Under the pieces are notes generated by a model, which saw nothing but the letters and a program-made list of their open reading frames with translations, was not told where the DNA came from and made no database searches. 44,271 bases of DNA. Source: an uncultured bacterium. GTDB lineage: Bacteria; Cyanobacteriota; Vampirovibrionia; Gastranaerophilales; Gastranaerophilaceae. How positions within the stretch are numbered: position 1 is the first letter of the stretch; the number at the start of each line of letters is the position of its first letter. Positions 32,948-40,716 of the stretch are shown one piece after another. The translations under genes were made by a program, and so were the position numbers. The stretch spans positions 1 through 44,271 of the forward strand of contig CASDVM010000019.1 in NCBI GenBank assembly GCA_949284415.1, written 5' to 3'.

Positions 32948-33078
32948 TCGTAAAAATTTTATTTGGGTTATAATTTATGTCAATAAGTAAACAGGTAAAT
33001 AAATTAAAGTCGCTTCGCTCAAAGAATTATAATTCTATTGATTAACTTATTCACTTCGTAAAAAGAAAGGCACAACAA

Positions 33079-34407
33079 ATGAATAAAACAATTGTCAAAT
33101 ATCCGTACCTTACAGAAGATGTAGAGATTTATGAAAGAGAAAACGGGCATAAAATTGTACTTGCGCATAAAGAAGGAGAACTTGTAAATGTCAGCACATG
33201 GGTCAAAACAGGCTCAATCAATGAAGATGACAGCAATAACGGTATTTCACATTTTCTCGAGCATTTGATGTTCAAAGGCACACACAAACATAAAGCGGGA
33301 TATTTTGACAGAACCCTTGAAGCAAAAGGAGCAATAGTTAACGCTGCCACGTGGAAAGATTACACATTTTATTATGTAACTTTACCCAAAGGTAAAGACT
33401 GCTGCGATTTAAACCTTGCAATAGAGCTTCATGCAGATATGATGCTTGATCCTGTTCTTCCTGAAGAAGAAATCGGAGCTCCTTTTGACCTTAATAACCC
33501 TGAGGTTAGTGAAAAACGCGAACGCCACGTTGTAATTGAAGAAATAAGAATGCGCAAGGATCAGAACTGGACAAAAGTCTATAACGCCTGCAATTTCAAC
33601 ATGTATAAAAAACACCCGTACAAACGAGACGTTATAGGAACACCCGAAATTATTTCGCAGGTTACGCGCGAGCGGATTATGGACTACTATAAAACTTTCT
33701 ACACCCCTGAAAATATGACAACAATCATAGTAGGAGATTTTGACAAAGAAAAAATATTGGAAAAAGTCGAAAAAGAATTTGACTTCAAAGGCAGAAAAAA
33801 TGCACCGAAAAGAATTAACGAAATTGACACACCTGCCGATCATACAATTGTTGTTGAAAATAAGGGGATATCAAATACATCTTACCTTATGATAGGATTT
33901 TTGGGTCCGAAAGCAAATCAACTCAAAGAAAATATAGAACTTGATATTATAAGCATTATCTTAGGCGAAAGCACAAGTTCCAGACTGTATCAGAACCTTA
34001 TAGAAAAACAAAAAGAACCTATTTTTAATATGGCAAATGCTGAACATTACCAGTTTAAAGACGGAAACAATTTCTTTGTTCAGACAAACTTCAAACCGGA
34101 AAAACGCGATATTGCAATAAAACTTGTGAAAAAAGAAATCCAAAATCTTCTGAGCAGCAGAATAACAGAAGATGAACTCGAAAAAGCAAAGAAAAAGATA
34201 AAATCACGTTTTGCATATTCTGCGGAAACTGTCTCGGAAATAGGCGAAACTATCGGGTATTATATGACAGTCTGCGAAGATTTGAAACTTATCGAAAATT
34301 ACCTGACAGATGTTGAAGATATAACAGTAGACGATCTTGAAAATACAATAAGAAAATATTTAAGTATTGATAATGCGGTTATATCAATCCTGGAACCGGA
34401 AGATTAA
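33079..34407 (+). CDS. M16-family zinc peptidase (processing-peptidase-like)
   Basis: A 442-residue inverzincin peptidase. The inverted zinc motif is SHFLEHLMFKGT (H-x-x-E-H, about residues 56-67), and the third ligand Glu lies in VVIEEIRMRKD about 95 residues further on, somewhat more than usual because of an insert with DPVLPEEEIGAPFDL. The second half has the inactive M16_C domain with YLMIGFLGP and ILGESTSSRLYQNLIEK, typical of mitochondrial-processing-peptidase-like bacterial enzymes. No signal peptide is visible, so it should be cytoplasmic. A GAAAGG site precedes the ATG. The next gene starts directly after its stop codon. Confidence 0.9.
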   Translation: MNKTIVKYPYLTEDVEIYERENGHKIVLAHKEGELVNVSTWVKTGSINEDDSNNGISHFLEHLMFKGTHKHKAGYFDRTLEAKGAIVNAATWKDYTFYYVTLPKGKDCCDLNLAIELHADMMLDPVLPEEEIGAPFDLNNPEVSEKRERHVVIEEIRMRKDQNWTKVYNACNFNMYKKHPYKRDVIGTPEIISQVTRERIMDYYKTFYTPENMTTIIVGDFDKEKILEKVEKEFDFKGRKNAPKRINEIDTPADHTIVVENKGISNTSYLMIGFLGPKANQLKENIELDIISIILGESTSSRLYQNLIEKQKEPIFNMANAEHYQFKDGNNFFVQTNFKPEKRDIAIKLVKKEIQNLLSSRITEDELEKAKKKIKSRFAYSAETVSEIGETIGYYMTVCEDLKLIENYLTDVEDITVDDLENTIRKYLSIDNAVISILEPED

Positions 34408-34408
34408 T

Positions 34409-35008
34409 ATGCTAGAAGCAACTGCAACTGAAATTGAACAGCTTGAAGAAATAAAAGGAAAATGCCTGTCCTGTCAAAAATGTCCGCTGGGCAGAACAAG
34501 GACAAATATTGTCTTTTCCGGAGGAATTCCAAACCACAAGCTTATGCTTATCGGAGAGGCTCCCGGATACTATGAAGATCAAAAAGGCGAACCGTTTGTC
34601 GGTAAAGCAGGTCAGCTGCTGGATAAAATTTTTGCATCGGTCGGTTTGTCAAGGCAAAAAGATGTTTATATATGCAATACACTAAAATGCCGTCCGCCAG
34701 ACAACCGCGACCCGCTGCCTGATGAAAAAGAAGCTTGCAGAGAGTTTCTTGATGCACAGATAGAAATTTTAAAACCGCGGATAATTCTTCTTTGCGGACG
34801 TGTTGCAGTAAATTCTCTCCTTAATACAACGCAGGGGATTACAAAATTAAGGGGCAAATGGTTTGAAGGGCCTTATATGTCTAAAATGATGCCGATTTTT
34901 CACCCTTCATATCTTTTAAGAAATGATTCGCGCGAAAAAGGAAGCCCTAAATGGCTTATGTGGCAGGATATTAAAGAAATAAAACGTGTATATTCACAAA
35001 TGGATTAA
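34409..35008 (+). CDS. Type 4/5-like uracil-DNA glycosylase with 4Fe-4S cluster
   Basis: A 199-residue DNA repair enzyme removing uracil from DNA. The N-terminal cysteine pair region CLSCQKCPLG and the later TLKCRPPDNRDP carry the expected cluster ligands. Motif A is GEAPGYYEDQKGEPFVGKAGQLLD (shown in two parts, about residues 47-70), and motif B is HPSYLLRN near the end. I chose ATG 34409, one base after the M16 stop codon, because the family's N-terminus starts there; a longer frame from 34367 would lie within the M16 gene. The two genes are probably cotranscribed. Confidence 0.9.
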   Translation: MLEATATEIEQLEEIKGKCLSCQKCPLGRTRTNIVFSGGIPNHKLMLIGEAPGYYEDQKGEPFVGKAGQLLDKIFASVGLSRQKDVYICNTLKCRPPDNRDPLPDEKEACREFLDAQIEILKPRIILLCGRVAVNSLLNTTQGITKLRGKWFEGPYMSKMMPIFHPSYLLRNDSREKGSPKWLMWQDIKEIKRVYSQMD

Positions 35009-35013
35009 ATCTA

Positions 35014-35640
35014 TTATTTATATACATCCTGAATATTTTTAATGCCGCCTTTTTCTACAGGCAGACAATAAGTTACATTAGGATGAAAGGAGTAATTCCC
35101 GCGGGAATTCCGTATAATGACAAAACTGAAAAGGTCATATCCGCTTTTGTTAGGTCTTAAAAATCCGTTGCTGTCAACCGCAAACATAGGCTTCGGGGTA
35201 TTTGCGGGCATATTAAATACAACAAGACTTGTTTTATCATTCATAACAAATGCCTGATCGTACCTGCTCATCATATTCTCTGAAAAACCTGCACACCTTG
35301 CAAGATTAGAGTAAGTTTTGTATACAGGAATACAACCGTTTTTCACAGCATTGTTTTTACAAAATTTTGTAACCTTCAGGTTATTCGCAAAATTTTTATA
35401 AAATCTGTAACATCCTGAAAAATCACTTTTTATATCTTTCTCAGAGCTGTAATAACAGCCTGTATCTCCGCCTGCCTCATAAACTGTAGTAAGCAGAACC
35501 TGTGAATATAACGAGTACAATTTTTTAAATGACGTAACCGCAGATTTATCAATAAGTTTGCATGTATACCATACAGAAAAAAGCAATATAACAATCAAAT
35601 ACAGTCCCGAAAAAATTAAAAGACGCTTTTTTGAAGCCAT
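35014..35640 (-). CDS. Pilin-like C-terminal domain on a non-prepilin membrane anchor
   Basis: A 208-residue protein with one N-terminal transmembrane helix (LLIFSGLYLIVILLFSVWY, about residues 6-25) but without the F-T-L-A-E cleavage motif. The rest matches the pattern of the prepilin-like paralogs here: the helix VTSFKKLYSLYSQVLLT after the anchor, scattered Cys residues, and FAVDSNGFLRPNKSGYDLFSF near the end, which parallels DLNGFKRPNKLGRDLFVFS of the gene at 40717. It lies six bases downstream of ilvB, so it may be read through from it. It may be a permanently anchored relative or pseudopilin partner. Function is unknown. Confidence 0.6.
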   Translation of the reverse strand: MASKKRLLIFSGLYLIVILLFSVWYTCKLIDKSAVTSFKKLYSLYSQVLLTTVYEAGGDTGCYYSSEKDIKSDFSGCYRFYKNFANNLKVTKFCKNNAVKNGCIPVYKTYSNLARCAGFSENMMSRYDQAFVMNDKTSLVVFNMPANTPKPMFAVDSNGFLRPNKSGYDLFSFVIIRNSRGNYSFHPNVTYCLPVEKGGIKNIQDVYK

Positions 35641-35646
35641 AACCTG

Positions 35647-37275
35647 TTACAACAACTCCTTTGGTTCTATTGCAAAGTCAATAACAAAAGGTTCATTAAC
35701 TGATAAAGCCTTCAAGACAGCTCCTTTTACATCCGCTGGATTATCAATTTTCACAGCCCTAATTCCATAACTTTGAGCAAGTTTTACAAAATCAGGGTTT
35801 GAAATTTGTGTTGCGTAATATCTTTCGCCGCACATTTTCTCCTGAAATTGCCTTACCATACCAAGATATCCGTTATTTAAAATGAAAACTTTTACAGGTA
35901 AATTGAAATCTTTGCAAACAGCCAGCTCCTGCAAATTCATCTGAAAAGATCCGTCTCCCGCAATACATATTACAGGCTCGTTTTTCGCAGCTGCAGCACC
36001 TATGGCAGCAGGCAGCCCGAATCCCATAGTACCTAGTCCGCCTGAAGTTATAAATTTACGCGGGGAATTAACTTTTAAATATCTGGCAGCCCATACCTGA
36101 TGCTGACCTACTTCTGTTGTTACAGTAATATTTTTATCCTTGATACAACGGTCAATTTCCTGCATAAGTTCATAAGAATGCATCTTGGAAGATCTTTTTA
36201 AAGGCTTTAAATTATCCTTTTTAAATTCCGCAACTTTTTTCAGCCAATCGGAATTGTCCGTGATTTTAAAATTATTCAACCGCTCAATCATTTTTTGCAG
36301 GACTTCTCCTGCATCACCTGTAATACCAACAGATGCAGGAATAATTCTTGAAATTTCACTTCCGTTAATATCCAGATGAATAAGTTTTTTACCAAGCTCA
36401 TTATCTTTAAAACAGCATCTTATTCTATCGTTAAATCTTGTACCGACCGCAAAAATTAAATCAGCTTCTTTTACGGCCCTGTTAGCAGCAGGGTGTCCGA
36501 ATATTCCGATCATACCAAGATAATTTTCATCATCCTGAGGATAAGTTCCAAGTCCCATCATTGTCGAAACAACAGGAATATTCAATATTCGCGCGAATTT
36601 TGTAAGCTCGCGTGATGCATCAGCCTGTACAATTCCTCCGCCAGCAATAATTATAGGACATTTGGCTTGAATAATATTTTCAAGGGCATCTTGAATAAGA
36701 TTTACGGCAGGAACGGGTTTTGAAATTTTTATTGAAACATTTTCATAAAATTCTGAGGTTTGCGCAAAAACATTTTTTGTAATATCAACAAGCACAGGCC
36801 CCTGCCTGCCTGACATAGCAGTACAGTAGGCTTCAACCAGCGTTTTTTCCAAATCATTAACATCTTTCACCTGAAAATTTTTCTTTGTACAGGACTTTGT
36901 AATATCTATAATATCAACTTCCTGAAAAGCATCCAGATGTAACAGTTCAGACGAAACCTGACCTGTAATAACTACAAGAGGATATCCGTCAAGGTAAGCA
37001 TTGGCAAGTCCGGTTACAATATTTGTAGCCCCTGGGCCTGACGTAACTATTACGGTACCGCATTTGCCGCAGCTTCTGGCATACCCTTCCGCTGCATGAA
37101 CAGCAGACTGCTCATGACGGACCAGATAATGTTTTATATCTTTTTGCCTGCTCAATTCATCATAAATACCTAAAACAATTCCTCCGGGATAGCCGAAAAT
37201 TGTATCAACATCAAGTTTTTTTAATGTCTCAACTACAATCTGCGCTCCTGTTAAAGTTTTAGTTAATGTATGCAT
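35647..37275 (-). CDS. ilvB: Acetolactate synthase large subunit
   Basis: A roughly 542-residue thiamine-diphosphate enzyme joining two pyruvates (or pyruvate and 2-ketobutyrate) in branched-chain amino acid synthesis. The catalytic Glu lies in LVRHEQSAVHAAEGYAR (about residue 50), GPGATNIVTGLANAYLD follows, and the diphosphate/Mg motif is GDGSFQMNLQELAV with NNGYLGMVRQFQE (about 435-475). This last stretch with QFQE is typical of true AHAS rather than other ThDP enzymes. I chose ATG 37275; an in-frame ATG at 37362 lies inside an upstream terminator. No ilvN regulatory subunit is visible next to it. Confidence 0.93.
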   Translation of the reverse strand: MHTLTKTLTGAQIVVETLKKLDVDTIFGYPGGIVLGIYDELSRQKDIKHYLVRHEQSAVHAAEGYARSCGKCGTVIVTSGPGATNIVTGLANAYLDGYPLVVITGQVSSELLHLDAFQEVDIIDITKSCTKKNFQVKDVNDLEKTLVEAYCTAMSGRQGPVLVDITKNVFAQTSEFYENVSIKISKPVPAVNLIQDALENIIQAKCPIIIAGGGIVQADASRELTKFARILNIPVVSTMMGLGTYPQDDENYLGMIGIFGHPAANRAVKEADLIFAVGTRFNDRIRCCFKDNELGKKLIHLDINGSEISRIIPASVGITGDAGEVLQKMIERLNNFKITDNSDWLKKVAEFKKDNLKPLKRSSKMHSYELMQEIDRCIKDKNITVTTEVGQHQVWAARYLKVNSPRKFITSGGLGTMGFGLPAAIGAAAAKNEPVICIAGDGSFQMNLQELAVCKDFNLPVKVFILNNGYLGMVRQFQEKMCGERYYATQISNPDFVKLAQSYGIRAVKIDNPADVKGAVLKALSVNEPFVIDFAIEPKELL

Positions 37276-37328
37276 AAAAAACACCCCGTTTTTATACAAA
37301 AATTTTATCACAGAGATTTCAGGAATGC

Positions 37329-37359
37329 AAAAAAGCCGTCTTATTTGTAGGACGGCTTT
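37329..37359 (-). terminator. Rho-independent terminator
   Basis: Minus strand: AAAGCCGTC, a 10-base loop, GACGGCTTT and a further T run (37334-37329). It ends the transcript of the coiled-coil gene at 37366 before ilvB. Confidence 0.8.
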
Positions 37360-37365
37360 CATTTT

Positions 37366-37689
37366 TTAATCAAATGTAAATAATTCTTTTAATAGATTTT
37401 GTTTCTTTTGAACTTTTTTCTGCTGTTCTTGAGCTTTTTTCTGTCTTTCAAGCTGTTTTTGTTTTGCTTTAGCTCTTTTCTTTGCGAGTTTTTGTTCTCT
37501 CTTTTTCTTTTTTTCTGCAAGTTTTTGCTGTTTAGCCTGCTGTTTTTGATAAGCAGATTGTTCTTTTTGAGCAACCGAACCAGTTAAGTTGTCAAGCCAT
37601 CTTGAAATCGGCCCCTGAGCTTCTGCTGCGTAGACAGAAGACATAGACATAACGGCAACTGCCAGTAATACTGTCAATTTCTTTTTCAT
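37366..37689 (-). CDS. Exported Lys/Gln-rich coiled-coil protein
   Basis: A 107-residue protein with a signal peptide (MKKKLTVLLAVAVMSM, cleavage likely after VYAA) followed by GPISRWLDNLTGS and then about 60 residues composed almost wholly of Lys, Gln, Glu, Arg and Ala, predicted as one long charged helix. The end is hydrophobic (LLKELFTF). A TAAGGAG site precedes the ATG. It lies 11 bases downstream of a gene of the same design (37701), so the two are probably a duplicated pair acting in the periplasm. No family is recognised; the very biased composition makes homology by eye unreliable. Confidence 0.6.
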   Translation of the reverse strand: MKKKLTVLLAVAVMSMSSVYAAEAQGPISRWLDNLTGSVAQKEQSAYQKQQAKQQKLAEKKKKREQKLAKKRAKAKQKQLERQKKAQEQQKKVQKKQNLLKELFTFD

Positions 37690-37700
37690 ATAAATTCTCC

Positions 37701-38063
37701 TTATTCAGAAATTAATTGATTCCACAATTCTCTTTTTTGTTCTAATTTTTGCTTTCTTGCATTTGCAGCATCTTCACGCGCTTTTTGGTTTGCTTCTATT
37801 TTCTTTTGCAGTTCTTCTTTCTGTTTCGCACGTGCCTGTTCTCTGGCTTCTATCTGCTTTTGAAACTCTTCTTTTTGTTTTGCTCTTGCTTCTTCTCTTG
37901 CCTGTTGCTTTTGCTGCAATTCTTTTTCTGTGTCAACAAGTTTTTGAGTATGTTTTTGAATAAATCGTTCGGTATAAGTTGTCGGCTGAGAATCAGCGGC
38001 ATAACTGATTACCGCAGTGCCCATAACCAGTACTAACGATGCAACTAATAATTTTTTTGACAT
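37701..38063 (-). CDS. Exported charged coiled-coil protein
   Basis: A 120-residue protein with a signal peptide (MSKKLLVASLVLVMGT, cleavage likely after SYAA), a short TYTERFIQKHTQKLVDTE segment and then near-repeats of REQARAKQKEELQKKIEA type (a 16-residue unit seen about twice) forming a long charged helix. It ends in ELWNQLISE. An AAAGGAG site precedes the ATG. It is the upstream member of the pair with 37366 and lies 35 bases downstream of rph. Possibly a periplasmic spacer or nucleic-acid/wall-binding protein; function unknown. Confidence 0.6.
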   Translation of the reverse strand: MSKKLLVASLVLVMGTAVISYAADSQPTTYTERFIQKHTQKLVDTEKELQQKQQAREEARAKQKEEFQKQIEAREQARAKQKEELQKKIEANQKAREDAANARKQKLEQKRELWNQLISE

Positions 38064-38097
38064 AATAAACTCTCCTTTTTGTTACTTTAGCATTATA

Positions 38098-38802
38098 CTA
38101 AATTAAATCATACATCGCAACTATTTTGTTAATACCATGCCGTGCAATGTTAAAAATCTTAACCATTTCTGACTGTTCATAAGGCTCGCCTTCTGCCGTG
38201 GTTTGGAATTCTATAATTTTTCCGCTCTTTGTCAATACAACATTGCTGTCAACCTGTGCATGAGAATCTTCATTATAATCAAGATCCAGTCTGACTTCCC
38301 CGTCAACTATTCCCGCAGAAATTGCTCCGACAGGCTCAATAATCGGATTTTCTTTTATAGTACCGTTTGCAAGAAGTTTCTCGACTGCTATTTTTAAAGC
38401 AAGAAAACCTCCGCAAATACTTGCTGTTCTTGTCCCTCCGTCTGCCTGAATTACATCGGCATCAATTGTTATTGTTAAATCGGGGATTTTTTCCAGATCA
38501 ACACATGCTCTGAGACTTCTGCCGATAAGACGCTGAATTTCCTGAGTTCTGCCTGAAATTTTTGTTCTTTCTCTCTGGCATCTGGTATTCGGTGCGGAAG
38601 GCAAAAGAGAATATTCCGCCGTAATCCAGCCTCTTTTGTCTTCTTTATCCATCCATTTCGGTTTACCTTCTTCAACGGATGCCGTTGTTATAACTTTTGT
38701 ATCGCCAAATTCCACAAGTACCGAACCTAACGCGTGTTTTGTATAATCTTTTATAAATCTTATTTCCCGCGTTTCGTTATTTGCCCTGCCTTCTCGTTTC
38801 AT
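38098..38802 (-). CDS. rph: Ribonuclease PH
   Basis: A 234-residue phosphorolytic 3'-5' exoribonuclease that trims tRNA 3' ends. It has the usual N-terminus (REIRFIKDYTKHALGSVLVEFGDTKVI), EYSLLPSAPNTRCQRER, the catalytic core GRTQEIQRLIGRSLRA (about residue 85) with the phosphate-binding Arg residues, TITIDADVIQADGGTRTASI (about 110-130), and LDYNEDSHAQVDSNVV. The length matches the family. A GAAAGGAAG site precedes ATG 38802. It is followed by the exported coiled-coil pair. Confidence 0.96.
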   Translation of the reverse strand: MKREGRANNETREIRFIKDYTKHALGSVLVEFGDTKVITTASVEEGKPKWMDKEDKRGWITAEYSLLPSAPNTRCQRERTKISGRTQEIQRLIGRSLRACVDLEKIPDLTITIDADVIQADGGTRTASICGGFLALKIAVEKLLANGTIKENPIIEPVGAISAGIVDGEVRLDLDYNEDSHAQVDSNVVLTKSGKIIEFQTTAEGEPYEQSEMVKIFNIARHGINKIVAMYDLI

Positions 38803-38822
38803 AATAATCTTCCTTTCAGCCT

Positions 38823-39047
38823 TTATTTTTTAGTCTCGTAATCCCACATATAAATCTGACCGCAGTATTTGCACACCGCATGATCATTCATAAACTGCAA
38901 ATCGGGAATAAATTTGTATCCGTCAACGGTTATTTCTATATCACCGTCTTTGTTGTATTCCTGCAAAAATTTCTTTTCACCCCTGTAATCAGGTGAAAAC
39001 ATCAATTCAAACTTATCTATAGATTTACAATTTTTGCAAATAAACAT
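38823..39047 (-). CDS. Small zinc-ribbon-like protein
   Basis: A 74-residue protein with two Cys pairs, FICKNCKS at the N-terminus and AVCKYCGQIY near the C-terminus, a CxxC...CxxC arrangement able to bind one zinc ion. Between them are strands with DIEITVDGYKFIPD. It starts three bases after the stop of the membrane-protein gene at 39051 and lies 20 bases before rph, so it is likely part of one transcript. I do not recognise the family; small zinc ribbons often contact RNA, DNA or protein partners. Confidence 0.6.
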   Translation of the reverse strand: MFICKNCKSIDKFELMFSPDYRGEKKFLQEYNKDGDIEITVDGYKFIPDLQFMNDHAVCKYCGQIYMWDYETKK

Positions 39048-39050
39048 GAT

Positions 39051-40043
39051 TTAATACTCGTCATCTTCAAGTCTTGCGCGTCTGATAATTTCAGGATCTA
39101 TTCCGCGTTTTTCTATTTTGAAAGTTTTTGCCGCAACTTTTTTAGAGGCTTTCTTTTTAGGTCTTCTCTCCTCATAATCCTCACTGCCAGATGCAAGATT
39201 GTTATACCAGAGAGTCCAGCAGATACTTCTTAGCGGAAGCGTAAAACCAACAACAATAAAAAATATTATCTGGTTTACCGTTTCTTTACCGATAATCGAG
39301 GGAGTAATTCCGAATCTTTCAAAATGTTCCACTGGTAGGGAATAAGCCCAGCTTTCAAAAACTTTGGCAAGTTTAGCAGTCAAATTCAAAGCATCAAATA
39401 TTACGCTTAATCCTGATGTTAAAAGATAATAAGTAAAAACAACCAGCAGCATCATTAAAAGAAATGTTCTTGCAAATCTTCCTTTTACAAGCTGCAAACT
39501 TCTCCTGAAATAGCCTACGGGCGATAAGCCGTTTTCAAATGTAAATACCTGAAAAATCAATATAAAATAAATAAAAAATATAAAACCGATTATCCAGAAT
39601 ACAGGAATAAGAGATACTAAAGTGAAAACGCTAAATAAAAGCCACAGTGCAATATATGAAAAAACCTTTTTCGAAACAACAGAATTATGAGCTCTGAAAT
39701 CATATACCCTGCCGGTATTCAAATATCCGTCAGTCATAGAATTCAAAGCGCCATAAGAGACAAGATAATCCCAGAATGCCCTTGTCCATATCAAAAGCCC
39801 GGGTATAACAGAAAGAATTATACAAATAAGCATTGTTGAAATATCATTCATTGCAGGATATTTTACAATCAAATTCTGGAAATTTTGTGTATACCAGTAA
39901 GTAATCCCGAAAATCATGAACAACCCCAGCAGCTGCCCTAAAACAGGAAATGCCATATACAAGAAAAATTTATGAATATTCAATGCATAAATTTTTATAC
40001 CTTCAAAAAATAGAACCCAGACGCTTTTATCTTCTTTTGCCAT
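39051..40043 (-). CDS. Polytopic membrane protein of unknown function
   Basis: A 330-residue protein with about six hydrophobic helices (residues about 25-48, 70-90, 130-160 in a pair, 190-215 and 250-275) and a strongly basic cytoplasmic tail (RRPKKKASKKVAAKTFKI). The segment FENGLSPVGYFRRSLQLVKGRF between helices is like the amphipathic motif of DUF975/GlpF-type 'stress' membrane proteins, but I cannot assign it. An AACAGGAGAG site precedes ATG 40043. The gene heads a transcript with the zinc-ribbon gene and rph, and is divergent from the PHP gene. Confidence 0.6.
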   Translation of the reverse strand: MAKEDKSVWVLFFEGIKIYALNIHKFFLYMAFPVLGQLLGLFMIFGITYWYTQNFQNLIVKYPAMNDISTMLICIILSVIPGLLIWTRAFWDYLVSYGALNSMTDGYLNTGRVYDFRAHNSVVSKKVFSYIALWLLFSVFTLVSLIPVFWIIGFIFFIYFILIFQVFTFENGLSPVGYFRRSLQLVKGRFARTFLLMMLLVVFTYYLLTSGLSVIFDALNLTAKLAKVFESWAYSLPVEHFERFGITPSIIGKETVNQIIFFIVVGFTLPLRSICWTLWYNNLASGSEDYEERRPKKKASKKVAAKTFKIEKRGIDPEIIRRARLEDDEY

Positions 40044-40096
40044 ATCTCTCCTGTTTTAAAATCTCATATTTATTGTATAATAATTTTATTACAAAT

Positions 40097-40714
40097 ATGC
40101 AAAAATTTACAAAAGAAGATTTTTTAAACAATAAAGTTAATTTACATTTACACACCAAATTTTCTGACGGCGAAGGGGATGCTCAGGATCTTGTGAGCCA
40201 GGCTGTTGAGAAAGGTTACAAAAAAATAGCCTTCTGTGATCACAACACTTTAGAAGCTTATCACAAAACAGACATTTTAAAGTACGATATAGTCTTACCT
40301 GCCGTTGAATTTGATGTCTGGTGCGGTTATGTTTTTATGCATCTGCTCGGTTACGGGATTGATGTTAATAACGAAGAACTTTTATCTTTCTGCGCTAAAA
40401 ATAAAAAAGAAACAGAACTTGACATAGTGAGAATTTTTGCAAAACGCGATATTAAAAAGCTGATAAAGGCAATACATAATGCAGGCGGAATTGCAGTGCT
40501 TGCCCACCCAGCCTGCTGCTGGGCCGTTAATTTCGAAGGATTTATAAAAAAATTAATTTCATACGGTCTTGACGGGCTTGAAGTTTACTACCCCTACAAA
40601 CGCCACAGAGGAATAATAAAATTCCATAAAGCATCCACGGTTGAAAAAATCGCTGATAAATATAACCTTATAAAAACCGGCGGAACAGACTTGCACGACA
40701 CTTATTTAGATTAA
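40097..40714 (+). CDS. PHP-domain metal-dependent phosphoesterase
   Basis: A 205-residue protein of the PHP superfamily. Metal-ligand motifs are NLHLHTKFSDGEG (about residues 16-28), FCDHNTLEAY (about 47), the His in LAHPACCW (about 145) and the terminal GGTDLHDTYLD. This set occurs in 5'-3' exoribonuclease/AMP phosphatase-like (RNase AM/TrpH) proteins, though those are usually 270-290 residues, so this is a short form. I chose ATG 40097, because the longer frame runs into the divergent membrane-protein gene. There is no Shine-Dalgarno; TATAAT at 40076-40081 predicts an RNA leader of only about nine bases. It converges on a prepilin-like gene with two bases between stops. Confidence 0.8.
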   Translation: MQKFTKEDFLNNKVNLHLHTKFSDGEGDAQDLVSQAVEKGYKKIAFCDHNTLEAYHKTDILKYDIVLPAVEFDVWCGYVFMHLLGYGIDVNNEELLSFCAKNKKETELDIVRIFAKRDIKKLIKAIHNAGGIAVLAHPACCWAVNFEGFIKKLISYGLDGLEVYYPYKRHRGIIKFHKASTVEKIADKYNLIKTGGTDLHDTYLD

Positions 40715-40716
40715 AT

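Noticed and set aside
33000-33060. ACTTATTCACTT shared with the prepilin leader near 41500
   Set aside because: A 12-base match of simple AT-rich sequence is too short to call a repeat family from one window.
37399-38036. Plus-strand ORFs rich in Leu/Phe opposite the coiled-coil genes
   Set aside because: They are antisense shadows of Lys/Gln codons; the minus-strand frames have signal peptides and ribosome sites.
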